Positions 1 to 7,702 of a stretch of DNA of 64,000 bases are shown one piece after another (position 1 is the stretch's first letter; each line of letters starts with the position of its first letter). Source of the stretch: RYN-111 sp963760125 (GTDB taxonomy: Bacteria > Actinomycetota > Actinomycetes > Mycobacteriales > SCTD01); the NCBI GenBank assembly GCA_963760125.1, contig CAVXBV010000008.1:1-64000 (forward strand), in the 5' to 3' direction. The notes under the pieces were generated by a model. That model was not told the DNA's origin. It made no database searches and saw only the letters and a list, made by a program, of their open reading frames with translations. Both the position numbers and the translations under genes were made by a program.

Positions 1-648
1 TCCGGCAGACGGTAGGGCCGGATACCGTCCGGCAGACGGTGGGCCAGATTGCCGATTCCGGCAGACGGTCAGGCCGGATACCCGTCCGGCAGACGGTAAG
101 GCCGATCTCCATTCCGGCAGACGGTCAGGCCGGATACCGTCCGGCAAACGGTAGGGCCGGATACCCGTCCGGCAGACGGTAGGGCCGGATACCCGTCCGG
201 CAGACGGTAGGGCCGGATACCCGTCCGGCAGACGGTAGGGCCGGATACCCGTCCGGCAGACGGTAGGGCCGGATACCCGTCCGGCAGACGGTAGGGCCGG
301 ATACCCGTCCGGCAGACGGTAGGGCCGGATACCCGTCCGGCAGACGGTAGGGCCGGATACCTGTCCGGCAGACGGTAGGGCCGGATACCTGTCCGGCAGA
401 CGGTAGGGCCGGATACCTGTCCGGCAGACGGTAGGGCCGGATACCTGTCCGGCAGACGGTAGGGCCGGATACCTGTCCGGCAGACGGTAAGGCCGGATAC
501 CTGTCCGGCAGACGGTAAGGCCGGATACCTGTCCGGCAGACGGTAGGGCCGGTTACCCGCCGGCAGACGGTAGGGCCGGATACCTGACCGGCAGACGGTA
601 GGGCCGGTTACCCGACCGGCAGACGGTAGGGCCGGTTACCCGTCCGGC
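1..648. repeat. 28-bp tandem repeat array, 23 units plus a partial one
   Basis: Units start at 1, 28, 57, 85, 113, 140, 168 and then every 28 bases to 532, followed by 559, 587, 615 and a partial unit at 643. Each typical unit carries TCCGGC and, ten bases later, its reverse complement GCCGGA, then a 6-base link to the next TCCGGC, so every unit can fold into short hairpins. Units from about 140 to 335 share the link TACCCG, those from 336 to about 531 share TACCTG, and both ends are more diverged. That pattern suggests stepwise expansion from the middle. There are no spacers, so this is not CRISPR. The array may continue upstream of the window. Function unknown. Confidence 0.95.
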
Positions 649-741
649 GCGCTGCCCATCTCGGACCACGATACTTCGGCCCTATCCACCTTGCCCGACG
701 TGCGCGGCCAGCGGCAGGGACGGCGTGACAGCAGCATCAGG

Positions 742-756
742 ATCAGATAATCTGAT
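742..756 (+). promoter_or_regulatory. Perfect palindrome and -10 at the vapBC-1 start
   Basis: ATCAGAT, one A, then ATCTGAT form a perfect 15-base palindrome ending three bases before the GTG at 760. It contains TAATCT (748-753), a good actinobacterial -10 about six bases from the start codon, so the transcript is probably leaderless. An antitoxin or toxin-antitoxin complex bound here would block the promoter, the usual autoregulation of these modules. The palindrome is seen; the operator role is inferred. Confidence 0.6.
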
Positions 757-759
757 GTC

Positions 760-1011
760 GTGCGTACCGTGACCGCCACAGAAGCCAGCAGGTCGTTCGC
801 CGCGCTGCTCGACGAGGTCGAAGCCGGTGAGACCGTGGTGGTCACACGGGGCGGGCGACGTATCGCCGCGATCGGGCCTGCAACAGCTGGCAACGGCCAG
901 GACTTCCTCCGCCTCTTGGCGAACGCCGCTCCAGACGAGGACTTCGCAGCCGATGTGCTTGCGGCCCGCGAGGTCGCCACCTTGGAAGGACCCGCGTGGC
1001 CGGCCGACTGA
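760..1011 (+). CDS. vapB: Type II antitoxin, Phd/YefM (VapB) family
   Basis: An 83-residue protein with the Phd/YefM N-terminal DNA-binding fold: an opening beta strand, the TEASRSFAALLDEVEAGE helix region, and a strand reading VVVTRGGRRIAAIGP. The acidic C-terminal tail (about 50-83) would wrap the toxin. It should neutralise the PIN-domain RNase encoded just downstream and repress its own promoter. GTG 760 is chosen because a palindromic operator and a -10 sit directly upstream and no Shine-Dalgarno is visible. It overlaps the toxin gene by 16 bases, as expected for coupled translation. Confidence 0.85.
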   Translation: MRTVTATEASRSFAALLDEVEAGETVVVTRGGRRIAAIGPATAGNGQDFLRLLANAAPDEDFAADVLAAREVATLEGPAWPAD

Positions 1012-1403
1012 TTCTCGATACGGGGGTCTTGGTCGCGACCGAACGCGGCCGGACCGCTCTCAAGGAGGTCATCCAGGCAGACGACGACCTCGTGATTGCC
1101 GCCATCACCGTCGCCGAGCTTCGGACAGGCATCGAGCTCGCCGACGAACCCCGCCGCGCCCCACGCACAGAGTTCTTGGTCAAGATCCTGGAGACCATGC
1201 CGATCGAGCCTTACGACCTCGCCGTAGCCGAGGCGCACGGACGCTTGCTCGCGCATGTCCACCGCACAGGCACTCAACGCGGAGCGCACGACCTGATCAT
1301 CGCGGCCACGGCCGTGGCAACGCGACGCATCATCCTGACCACCGATGGCAACGCGCGCTTCGACGCGCTTCCCGGTGTCGAGTGCCTCGTCGTTGACCTG
1401 TAG
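996..1403 (+). CDS. vapC: VapC-type PIN-domain toxin
   Basis: A 135-residue PIN-domain ribonuclease. The four acidic metal-binding positions are visible: D8 (LILDTGVL), E41 (VAELRTG), D99 (GAHDLIIAATA) and D117 (TTDGNARF). VapC toxins usually cut tRNA or rRNA once the antitoxin is degraded. GTG 996 has GGAAGGA at 984-990 as a ribosome site and lies inside the antitoxin gene, so the two are translationally coupled. Length and active site are complete, so it should be functional. The target RNA cannot be read from the sequence. It converges on a second vapBC pair. Confidence 0.88.
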   Translation: MAGRLILDTGVLVATERGRTALKEVIQADDDLVIAAITVAELRTGIELADEPRRAPRTEFLVKILETMPIEPYDLAVAEAHGRLLAHVHRTGTQRGAHDLIIAATAVATRRIILTTDGNARFDALPGVECLVVDL

Positions 1404-1559
1404 TCAGCGGGCCATCAGGCCTGTTCGTCGTCGCGGCCGAACGCGGCTAGCGCCTGGTCCCGATCAGCTGGTCGGGGGCCGAGAGCGGCGATAGCCCGTC
1501 ACTACTCGCCCGACGCCTCCCTGCACTGCGCGTGACCGCAACTCCCTCGACCGCATCGC

Positions 1560-1961
1560 TCAGAGCTGCGGGATCAAGGCGGTCAGTTCTGGGCGCAGTT
1601 GGGCGAGTGCCTGGTCCAGCGTGGCCAGGCGCGCTTCGGGACGGGATGCGACGAGCGCAACCAGATAGGCGTCCGTCACCTGACGATGTCCATGCACCCC
1701 GCTGAGGTCCGCATGAACGTAGGACTCCGAGTCCGGCCAGAACTCGCAGATCGGGTTGGCGTGGAGCAAACGCAAGACCTCGGAGGCGACGCTGACGCGC
1801 TCGCCGATGCGCACCAGGAAGCGGACGAGCGAGCCCTCGACGATCGGGCACAGGGCCACGCGGTCGACACCGCGTATCCACGCGGCGACCTGTGCATGAT
1901 GCTCGTGCTCCTCCACGGAGAGTGCGATGAGCACGTTGGCGTCGAGCAGGTAGGTCCTCAC
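1560..1961 (-). CDS. vapC: VapC-type PIN-domain toxin (second module)
   Basis: A 133-residue PIN-domain protein with the four acidic positions intact: D7 (LLDANVLI), E42 (IVEGSL), D97 (QVTDAYLVALA-like) and D116 (TLDQAL). It is only distantly similar to the first VapC, so this is a separate acquisition rather than a tandem copy. The start overlaps the stop of the antitoxin gene by four bases (ATGA), so antitoxin is made first. The gene converges with the first module across about 155 bases with no other feature. Predicted to be an endoribonuclease; substrate unknown. Confidence 0.87.
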   Translation of the reverse strand: MRTYLLDANVLIALSVEEHEHHAQVAAWIRGVDRVALCPIVEGSLVRFLVRIGERVSVASEVLRLLHANPICEFWPDSESYVHADLSGVHGHRQVTDAYLVALVASRPEARLATLDQALAQLRPELTALIPQL

Positions 1962-2188
1962 TCTTCGTCGAGTGCGGCCGCGACGTCGTCCGAGGTCACC
2001 CGGCGGCCCACGCTCAGCACGGGGAAACCCGAGGTCGCGTCCGTCCGTACGATCACTGGCTCATCGAGTTGGCCCAGTCCCCGCGCAGTGAGCTCGGCCA
2101 GGGTCGCGGACAGCGATTGACCACGAGCGTTCGCGAGTTCCTGAGCGCGTCGGTGAACGGCGGGTGGCAGGTCCACGGTCGTACGCAT
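1958..2188 (-). CDS. vapB: VapB-type antitoxin, ribbon-helix-helix
   Basis: A 76-residue protein opening with MRTTVDLPPAVHRRAQELA, the strand-helix pattern of ribbon-helix-helix DNA-binding antitoxins. The C-terminal half ends in an acidic tail (TSDDVAAALDEE) that would bind the toxin. It differs in fold from the Phd-type antitoxin at 760. No clear Shine-Dalgarno precedes the ATG, but TACGAT lies six bases upstream on this strand, so a leaderless transcript is likely. It is the first gene of a two-gene operon with the PIN toxin. Confidence 0.82.
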   Translation of the reverse strand: MRTTVDLPPAVHRRAQELANARGQSLSATLAELTARGLGQLDEPVIVRTDATSGFPVLSVGRRVTSDDVAAALDEE

Positions 2189-2219
2189 GTCTGCATCGTA
2201 TCTGCATCATCGACGATGC
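2189..2219 (-). promoter_or_regulatory. Candidate promoter/operator of vapBC-2
   Basis: Reading toward vapB on the minus strand, GATGCAGA occurs twice in direct repeat, and TACGAT sits six bases before the ATG as a -10. Next to these, 2204-2219 is an imperfect 16-base palindrome, GCATCATCGACGATGC, with one mismatched pair. This is a plausible site for the ribbon-helix-helix antitoxin. The operator assignment is inference. Confidence 0.45.
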
Positions 2220-2497
2220 TGCAACCCTGTCTCCCGCTGGAGCGGCCGGCACCCACGGGCGAACACCCGCCGCATCGGGCGGAGAAACGCGCTCCCAGAT
2301 CCGTGGAACAACACCTGGTCCCGCAAGGCAGGTCGGCCACGCTGGACAGCGATATTTCGCCACTATCTGTTGCAGGCCGCTCGCGCCGGGCCGAAGGAGG
2401 GGTGGGTTATTCGCGCGTCCGGGTGCTGGACGCTGCCCTCGGGCGGTCTGGCGCGTCAGAGTGGTTGGGGGGCACGAGGGACCGAGGGGAGTGTTCT
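2220..2497. other. Intergenic, no gene supported
   Basis: One plus-strand frame stays open through here into the next gene, but its residues look like random Arg/Pro/Gly-rich coding and it overlaps vapB antisense. A ribosome site (GAGGGGA, 2484-2490) marks the real downstream start at 2498. I see nothing else in this stretch. Confidence 0.5.
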
Positions 2498-3187
2498 GTG
2501 GGCGACGGGCTGTCTCAGCAGGACCTGGATCTGACAGGGACGCACCTCGAGGTGTACGTGAGCCGCGACGGGGAGGCTGAGTGGTGGCATCCGGAGCACG
2601 GGTCGATCGCGGCGCCGGACGGTTGGGTGTTCCTGGCGACGGGGCAGGCGTTCGTGACCCGAACGGTGAAGGCCGCTGGGGTGTTCTGGCTGGCGTGGGA
2701 GCCCCGCAGCCGGTCGCGGCGGCATCGCCGCCTGATGGGGCTGGTCGCGCCGGAGGCCACGATCCGGGCTGCCGAGCAGGCTGCTGCGGACACGGAGGCC
2801 GCCCGGGCGTTGCGGCGGGAGGCCGGCGGGCGCAGTCGCGAACGCCAGGAGGCCCGATACCGGCAGGAGCTGGCCGAGGCCATCGTCGACTTCTTGGCGT
2901 TCGAGCCAGCGCATCAGGAGTTGGCCGAGCGCATCGCGCGTGATGCCGCTGAGCGTGCGGCGGTGGTGGGCAGCGGCCGGGTCGGTCGTACCCGACTGTT
3001 GTCGTTGTCGGAGCGGGCTGCGTTAGCGGCGCGGGCGCAGATCCGGCACGCCCACACCGACTACGAGCAGCAGCTCGACGGCGAGACCGAGTTCGGCGTG
3101 GACGACGAGTTGTATCGGGCGATCAAGGCCGACGCCCACCACGCCGTCGATGACTTCCTGCAGGGTCATCGCGCCTCGGCGCCCTGA
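2498..3187 (+). CDS. DUF2293 domain protein
   Basis: A 229-residue protein of unknown function. The C-terminal half (about 145-215) carries the DUF2293-type signature: GRVGRTRLLSLSERAALAAR followed by IRHAHTDYE. The middle (about 85-140) is an Arg/Glu/Ala-rich helix, likely coiled. GTG 2498 is chosen because GAGGGGA lies seven bases upstream and the residues before it look non-coding. It sits between a toxin-antitoxin pair and a recombinase gene in the same direction, so it is probably accessory cargo. The family match rests on recalled motifs, and no catalytic activity is known to me. Confidence 0.7.
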   Translation: MGDGLSQQDLDLTGTHLEVYVSRDGEAEWWHPEHGSIAAPDGWVFLATGQAFVTRTVKAAGVFWLAWEPRSRSRRHRRLMGLVAPEATIRAAEQAAADTEAARALRREAGGRSRERQEARYRQELAEAIVDFLAFEPAHQELAERIARDAAERAAVVGSGRVGRTRLLSLSERAALAARAQIRHAHTDYEQQLDGETEFGVDDELYRAIKADAHHAVDDFLQGHRASAP

Positions 3188-3211
3188 GCCGCACTTGAGG
3201 GTGGATCACGG

Positions 3212-3261
3212 GGGATATGCCGGTGATCGCGATGACATTGCGAGGGATATGCCGGTGATCG
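3212..3261. repeat. 18-bp direct repeat upstream of the recombinase
   Basis: GGGATATGCCGGTGATCG occurs at 3212-3229 and again at 3244-3261, perfectly conserved and 32 bases apart start to start. The first copy also has GATCAC about 13 bases before its GTGATC, making a partial inverted repeat. Placement between the DUF2293 stop and the recombinase start fits arm-type recombinase sites, an attachment site or an autoregulatory operator. I cannot tell which from sequence alone. Confidence 0.7.
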
Positions 3262-3342
3262 TTTCCGTTCCACGCTGGTCAGGGGTGCCCGCGACGGGCC
3301 GGCCCGGAGCGCCGCGGTAGCCGCCTCCGGAAGGAGTTCGTG

Positions 3343-4287
3343 ATGGACATCAACACACCCGGCGCGACCGATGAGGTGCTGGAGGGGCTGGAGTTCCTCC
3401 CAGCGCGGGAGCACTTTGACCAGACCAGCTACGCGGTCGCGAGCTTCCTGGCCCGCTATCGGGACCTGACGTTGCGCGCCTACCGGCAGGACATGCTGGC
3501 GTTCCTCACCTGGTGCTCCGAACGGCAGCTCGCCCCACTCCAGGCGCAGCGGCCGCACCTGGAGCTGTACCTGCGCTGGATGGAGTCCCGCGGCCTGGCG
3601 CCGGCGACGATCGGCCGCCGCTTCGGCACCGTCGCGGGGTTCTACAAGTACGCCGTCCTGGACGGCAACGCAACGGCGAACCCGACGCTGGCGGTGACCC
3701 GTCCGCGGGTCGCCTGGGAAGGGCAGCGCCGTACCGTGCTGCACCCGCTGGAGTACGCGGCGCTGCTCACGGCCGCCCGCCAGGACGGCCCGTCGTCGCA
3801 CGCGCTGGTCGCGCTGCTCGGGATGCTCGGCCTCCGTGTCAGTGAGGCCTGCAGCGCGGATGTCACCGACCTGCGCTACGACAGCGGCTACGAGCTGCTG
3901 GCCATCATGGGCAAGGGCAACAAGCCCGCCCAGATCCCGCTCCCGGTCCCCGTCCTACGCGCGGTCCACGAGGCGACGGCCGACCGGAAGGCCGGACCCC
4001 TCCTGCTCAACCGCGCCGGCGCCCGGATGACCCCAGCCGCCGCAGCCGGACGCCTCCGTCGCCTGACCCAGGTAATCGGGCTCGAGCACCCCGTCAGCCC
4101 GCATAGCCTTCGTCGGACCTTCTGCACCGCCGGGCTCGTGTCGGGCGTCCCGCTGCGCGACATGCAGTACGCCATGCGGCACAGCGACTCCCGCACCACC
4201 CTGCGCTACGACATGAGCCGCGCCAACCTCGACCGCCACGCCGCCCACCCCGTCGCGGCCTACCTCGCCGGCATGGCCGTCGGATAA
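3343..4287 (+). CDS. Tyrosine recombinase / phage-type integrase
   Basis: A 314-residue tyrosine recombinase with an N-terminal SAM-like core-binding domain (about 28-110) and a C-terminal catalytic domain (about 130-305). The catalytic set is complete: R165 (LGLRVSEA), K194 (GKGNK), H254 and R257 (PHSLRR), H280 (MRHSD) and nucleophile Y289 (LRYDMSR). The ATG at 3343 is preferred over GTG 3340 because AAGGAG (3331-3336) is then at normal spacing. The direct repeat at 3212-3261 lies just upstream. No phage, plasmid or transposon genes adjoin it, so it may drive a small integrative island or be a relic of one. Confidence 0.9.
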   Translation: MDINTPGATDEVLEGLEFLPAREHFDQTSYAVASFLARYRDLTLRAYRQDMLAFLTWCSERQLAPLQAQRPHLELYLRWMESRGLAPATIGRRFGTVAGFYKYAVLDGNATANPTLAVTRPRVAWEGQRRTVLHPLEYAALLTAARQDGPSSHALVALLGMLGLRVSEACSADVTDLRYDSGYELLAIMGKGNKPAQIPLPVPVLRAVHEATADRKAGPLLLNRAGARMTPAAAAGRLRRLTQVIGLEHPVSPHSLRRTFCTAGLVSGVPLRDMQYAMRHSDSRTTLRYDMSRANLDRHAAHPVAAYLAGMAVG

Positions 4288-4952
4288 AGGCCAGGGAACG
4301 AAGGGCCACACCCACGTGAGGCGCCGGGTAGTAACAACTACCCGGCGTCACGCAGGAGACTGAGAGGCCCAAAGGAGTGGCGCTACCACCAGCGGCGACG
4401 GCCGGATCCCTGAACGGGATCAGGCGTTCTCCACCTCACAGCATCGGCACTCGCGCTCATCGACCACGCCAACGACAATGTGTTCGTGACGAACCCGGCT
4501 GACGGTGACAAGTGGCACCCGGACAACCGACAGGGCCTGCTCGGGCACGGGTTCAGCAGAAGCATGTGGCCGTGCCACGGCGGGCTCGCTGGGCTCTGCT
4601 TCTTTTCGCGGTGGCAGGCCCGCAGTTCTTCCCTGTTGGTACCAGCGGCGGCGCTCGGAGCGATGGCCGCCTACGAGTGCAAGATGCCGAAGCGTCGTGA
4701 CCGGGTTCGGTCATAGGCGGCGTTCTCGATCAACCCTTTCGTCGGATCAGGAACCGCCAGAGGCGCATGAACTTGAATCGCCATGGGATCACCTGCGGAG
4801 CGACGAGCCGCGCGACCTCCTCCTCGATCGAGATCGAGGAGTCTCGCATTGGCGAGTCGGAGCCGTAGGTCCATTGCATGGGCGAATCGTCCCCGCTGAG
4901 CGGGGATCCGGCAAGCCGCTGAGCGCTGCTGCAGCCACGATGGAGTTGAGGG
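4288..4952. other. Gap of 665 bases, no gene supported
   Basis: This stretch separates the recombinase from hepT. A plus-strand frame at 4480-4716 includes VFVTNPADGDKWHPDNRQ, which vaguely recalls recombinase catalytic domains, but it has no ribosome site, a Cys/Trp-rich tail and no complete motif. A short frame from about 4378 follows AAAGGAG yet encodes only about 40 low-complexity residues. It may be decayed accessory DNA. I do not call a gene. Confidence 0.5.
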
Positions 4953-5291
4953 CTAATCGCCTCTGGGTAGTCGCCCCTGCAGTCGAAGTACGGCCTTCCT
5001 GAGGGGTTCAAGATCGTGGTGGACAGCGCTGCTGACGTGACCGTGGGTCGTGTCGAAGTACCGATGGGCCAAGCGGTCGCGCATCCGTGCGATGTCGCTC
5101 CACGGGTGACCCGGCTCGGTGTCGAGCAGCTCGGCGGAGACCGCCTTGATCGCCTCACCGATCTCGATGAGGCGGACCCGGACGGCGTCGAAGATCAGGC
5201 CGTCTGACAGGTCACCCCGTGTCAGGTGACTTTCGATGGCCGCGATGGCGTCGAGGATGTCCTGTAGGCGTTCGGCGTCGCGGCGACTCAT
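4953..5291 (-). CDS. hepT: HepT-type HEPN toxin (DUF86)
   Basis: A 112-residue all-helical HEPN protein. The catalytic RX4HXY motif is visible as R71, H76 and Y78 in RDRLAHRY. HepT proteins are RNases, and in characterised pairs the partner MntA silences them by AMPylating the tyrosine of this motif. The start overlaps the mntA stop by four bases (ATGA), giving antitoxin-first order. Length is normal for the family and the motif is intact. It is the third toxin gene within 5 kb. Confidence 0.88.
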   Translation of the reverse strand: MSRRDAERLQDILDAIAAIESHLTRGDLSDGLIFDAVRVRLIEIGEAIKAVSAELLDTEPGHPWSDIARMRDRLAHRYFDTTHGHVSSAVHHDLEPLRKAVLRLQGRLPRGD

Positions 5292-5800
5292 ACGGCGACC
5301 GCGTCGGCGAGCGCTTCGGCACGGACGCGTGGCTTGAGGCCGTTCACGGGCGCGAGGTCGACCTTCACCTTCAGGATCCGTTCCAGAGTGCCCTCGAGGG
5401 CCAGAACGGTGAAGAGGCTGGTGTCCTCGGGAAGGTCGACGAGCAGGTCCACGTCGCTGTCCGGTCCGTCTTGTCCGCGGGCGACACTGCCGAACACGCG
5501 CAGGTTGCTCGCCCCAGCTGCGGTCACCGCGTCGAGCAAGGCCCGCCGATGCTGGCGCAGCCGCCGTCCCAACGGAGTGTCAGGTAGCCCCCGCACCTCG
5601 GGATGGGTGCGCTCCAGGCCAAGCGTGAGCTCGTGCCCGGTCGCACCGACCAACCGTGCCAGCGTCGGAACGGAGGGCTGCCGCTTGCCGGCCTCGTACT
5701 CACTCACGACGCTCTGCGGGACGCCGGCCCGTCGAGCGAGGTCAGACTGCGACAGGCCAGCACGAGTGCGGGCTTCCCGAAGCAGCGAGCCGGTCTCCAT
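5288..5800 (-). CDS. mntA: MntA-type nucleotidyltransferase antitoxin fused to an XRE domain
   Basis: A 170-residue fusion. Residues 1-60 are an XRE/Cro helix-turn-helix (LREARTRAGLSQSDLARRAG, then VSEYEAGKRQPS). Residues 75-170 are a minimal nucleotidyltransferase with the GSX10DXD motif: G104-S105 and D116/D118, plus a third acid at D148 (VKVDLAP). The nucleotidyltransferase should AMPylate HepT and the XRE part should repress the operon, so one chain combines neutraliser and regulator. Many MntA proteins lack the XRE domain. TAGGCT lies six bases upstream of the ATG, which points to a leaderless message. Confidence 0.87.
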   Translation of the reverse strand: METGSLLREARTRAGLSQSDLARRAGVPQSVVSEYEAGKRQPSVPTLARLVGATGHELTLGLERTHPEVRGLPDTPLGRRLRQHRRALLDAVTAAGASNLRVFGSVARGQDGPDSDVDLLVDLPEDTSLFTVLALEGTLERILKVKVDLAPVNGLKPRVRAEALADAVAV

Positions 5801-5806
5801 GGGAAC

Positions 5807-5812
5807 AGCCTA
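5807..5812 (-). promoter_or_regulatory. -10 element of mntA-hepT (leaderless)
   Basis: TAGGCT on the minus strand, then six bases, then the ATG of mntA. The spacing puts the transcription start at or next to the initiation codon, and no Shine-Dalgarno is present. This supports ATG 5800 as the true start. Confidence 0.5.
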
Positions 5813-5965
5813 TCGCGTTCTGCCGATGAGCGAGGAAGTGCCGCTCTTCACCTTGCAGCGGGGTCAGCTCGGTGAGCGGGAGCATCAGTTCTGCTCCGTC
5901 CGCACATCGGAGCCAGAAGCGGCCGTCATCCCGCGCCGGGGCTCGTCGTACGCCTCGAAGTTGCG

Positions 5966-7546
5966 TCAGAAGGGCGGGTCGCCAGGGGCTGGCGTCGGCC
6001 GCTCGGGGGTGGACCCCGCCGGTCTTTCCGGAGCGGCTGGCGGGTCGGGCAGGTGGAGGGGCTGGTTCCAGGTGCTGTCGTCGAAGTACGGTCCTGGCTG
6101 GTCGCGGACCAGCCGCGGCCCGGGGAGCTCGGTGTCGTAGGGCATCGGGGCTGCTGCCTGCCAGACGCCGGGGCGCTGGTAGACGTGCCCAAGGGGGCTC
6201 TGCCAGACGTGCCGCTGGGTGTCCAGGTCCCGCTCCGAACCCCAGGCATGGTGCTTGGCGCGGTGGCAGCGCCGGCTCTTGCTGCTGAGGTTCCACGACG
6301 CCGTCGGACCCTCGGGCCAGGGCGTCTCGTGGTCGCTGTCGCAGGCCCGCGCGGGCATGCTGCACCCCGGACCAGCGCAGGTCTGGTCGCGCAGCTCCAG
6401 GAACTCCGTCAGCGCCCGGGTCGGGTCGTGTCCGGCCAGGGCGTCCTCGCGTACGGCGGCCGGTTCGAGCAGCGACAGCATGCGCTCGCGGATCTTCTCG
6501 GCCAAGGCCTGGTCGAGATCGGCGTCGCCATGCACCGGGTCGAACAGCTCCAGCGGCGGCAGGGTCTTCGGGTCCAGGTGCAGCGGCGTACCAGTGTCCG
6601 CGTCCACCAGCAGCCGGCGGAGTCCCGCCGCGGGCAGCAGCAGGCGAGCCCGGTGCGGCGTGACCGGTCCGAGGCCGTCGATCCAGCCGCACCGGTGGTC
6701 GGTGTCGATGAGGGTCGTCACCGGGACGTGCACCACGATCGTGCGCGCGTCACGCGCCCGAAGCCCCTGCAGCACCGTGCCCAGCGCGAGGTCCGCATCA
6801 CCTTGCTGATCGGTCTGCGCCCGCAGCAGGGCGAGCAGCCGCCCGGGGAGCGCGGCGAATACATCCGACCGACGCTGGTTACGGGTGCGCTGGACGCCGT
6901 GGGCCTGGTCATAGGCGGCCTGAGCCCGGACGAGCTCCTCGAAGTCCAGGCACCAGCGCTGCCCGACGAGCTGATCCACGGTCGCACCGATCTGCGCCAT
7001 GCCGTCCTCCCCGGGCGCGACCCACACGTTGCGATCGTCCCGCGCCCGCTGCTCGCGCTCACGCACGAGCTCAGGGTCGAGGTCCACCTCAACCTGCAGC
7101 ACGACCTCGCGCAGCAGGCGCCGCAGGTCCGTGGTGTTGTCCGCAGCCAGCCGGTCAAGGACACGACGCTCGACCTCCGCCGCGACCTCGTCGGTGCACC
7201 GACGGGTCAGGCTGAGCAGCAGCTCCACGGTCGGGACGAAGACCGCGCCCTCCTCCAGCAGCCGGAGGGTCCCGCGCAGCACCTCGACGAGGCGGCGGGC
7301 GTCGCCCAGCTCCGTGGTGGCTCGGGTCTGCCCGATCTTGCCGGTCCCGGCGAGCTCCAGGACGACGTCATCACGACCACCGGCCGCCTGCTCCCAGCGC
7401 TGACTCAGCGTGTAGCGCGCACGCACCCGGCGCGCATAGGCGCGGGCATAGTCGGCGTCCACTGACCTGATCTCCGCCAGAGCGGCACGCTGCTGGTCGG
7501 GCAGGGCGTAGGCCGGATCACGTAGCGAGCGGGACCGCGCGGGCAT
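5966..7546 (-). CDS. DUF222 / HNH endonuclease (13E12 repeat family)
   Basis: A 526-residue protein with a long helical DUF222 region (about 15-370) and a C-terminal HNH nuclease motif (about 395-450): CAGPGCSMPA, DSDHETPW, WNLSSKSRRCHRAKHH. The last 80 residues are Pro-rich and probably disordered. Actinobacterial genomes carry many such genes and their role is unsettled; mobile-element or homing-like activity is often assumed. The ATG has AGGAGG four bases upstream. The 5' flank is unusually AT-rich for this window. It has a full open frame, unlike the second HNH gene near 32338. Confidence 0.88.
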   Translation of the reverse strand: MPARSRSLRDPAYALPDQQRAALAEIRSVDADYARAYARRVRARYTLSQRWEQAAGGRDDVVLELAGTGKIGQTRATTELGDARRLVEVLRGTLRLLEEGAVFVPTVELLLSLTRRCTDEVAAEVERRVLDRLAADNTTDLRRLLREVVLQVEVDLDPELVREREQRARDDRNVWVAPGEDGMAQIGATVDQLVGQRWCLDFEELVRAQAAYDQAHGVQRTRNQRRSDVFAALPGRLLALLRAQTDQQGDADLALGTVLQGLRARDARTIVVHVPVTTLIDTDHRCGWIDGLGPVTPHRARLLLPAAGLRRLLVDADTGTPLHLDPKTLPPLELFDPVHGDADLDQALAEKIRERMLSLLEPAAVREDALAGHDPTRALTEFLELRDQTCAGPGCSMPARACDSDHETPWPEGPTASWNLSSKSRRCHRAKHHAWGSERDLDTQRHVWQSPLGHVYQRPGVWQAAAPMPYDTELPGPRLVRDQPGPYFDDSTWNQPLHLPDPPAAPERPAGSTPERPTPAPGDPPF

Positions 7547-7702
7547 CTGACCTCCTACCTCACATCTTATGCCCTAAATATACCGACCACAGATTCGACT
7601 GTCAAGAGAAAACCAGTATTCACAGGGTTATTCACGAGAAAACTGACCACGCACTTTCCCTGTAAACGCGATCACGAGCCGACTCGCAAGTCCGGGCTGC
7701 TC
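7547..7702. promoter_or_regulatory. AT-rich intergenic region upstream of the HNH gene
   Basis: About 155 bases markedly richer in A and T than the neighbours. The HNH ribosome site lies at its left end. GAGAAAAC occurs twice (about 7607 and 7640), and TATATT-like sequences suited to a -10 are present on the minus strand. It separates the accessory island from the polysaccharide genes. Promoter assignment is tentative. Confidence 0.35.

Noticed and set aside
1..648. CRISPR array
   Set aside because: The repeats are contiguous with a 28-base period and no unique spacers, and no cas gene is nearby.
2069..2497. N-terminal extension of the DUF2293 protein
   Set aside because: It would overlap vapB antisense, its residues look random, and a good ribosome site marks GTG 2498.
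4480..4716. Small ORF or recombinase remnant (VFVTNPADGDKWHPDN)
   Set aside because: No ribosome site, no complete motif, and a Cys/Trp-rich tail; resemblance to recombinases is too weak.
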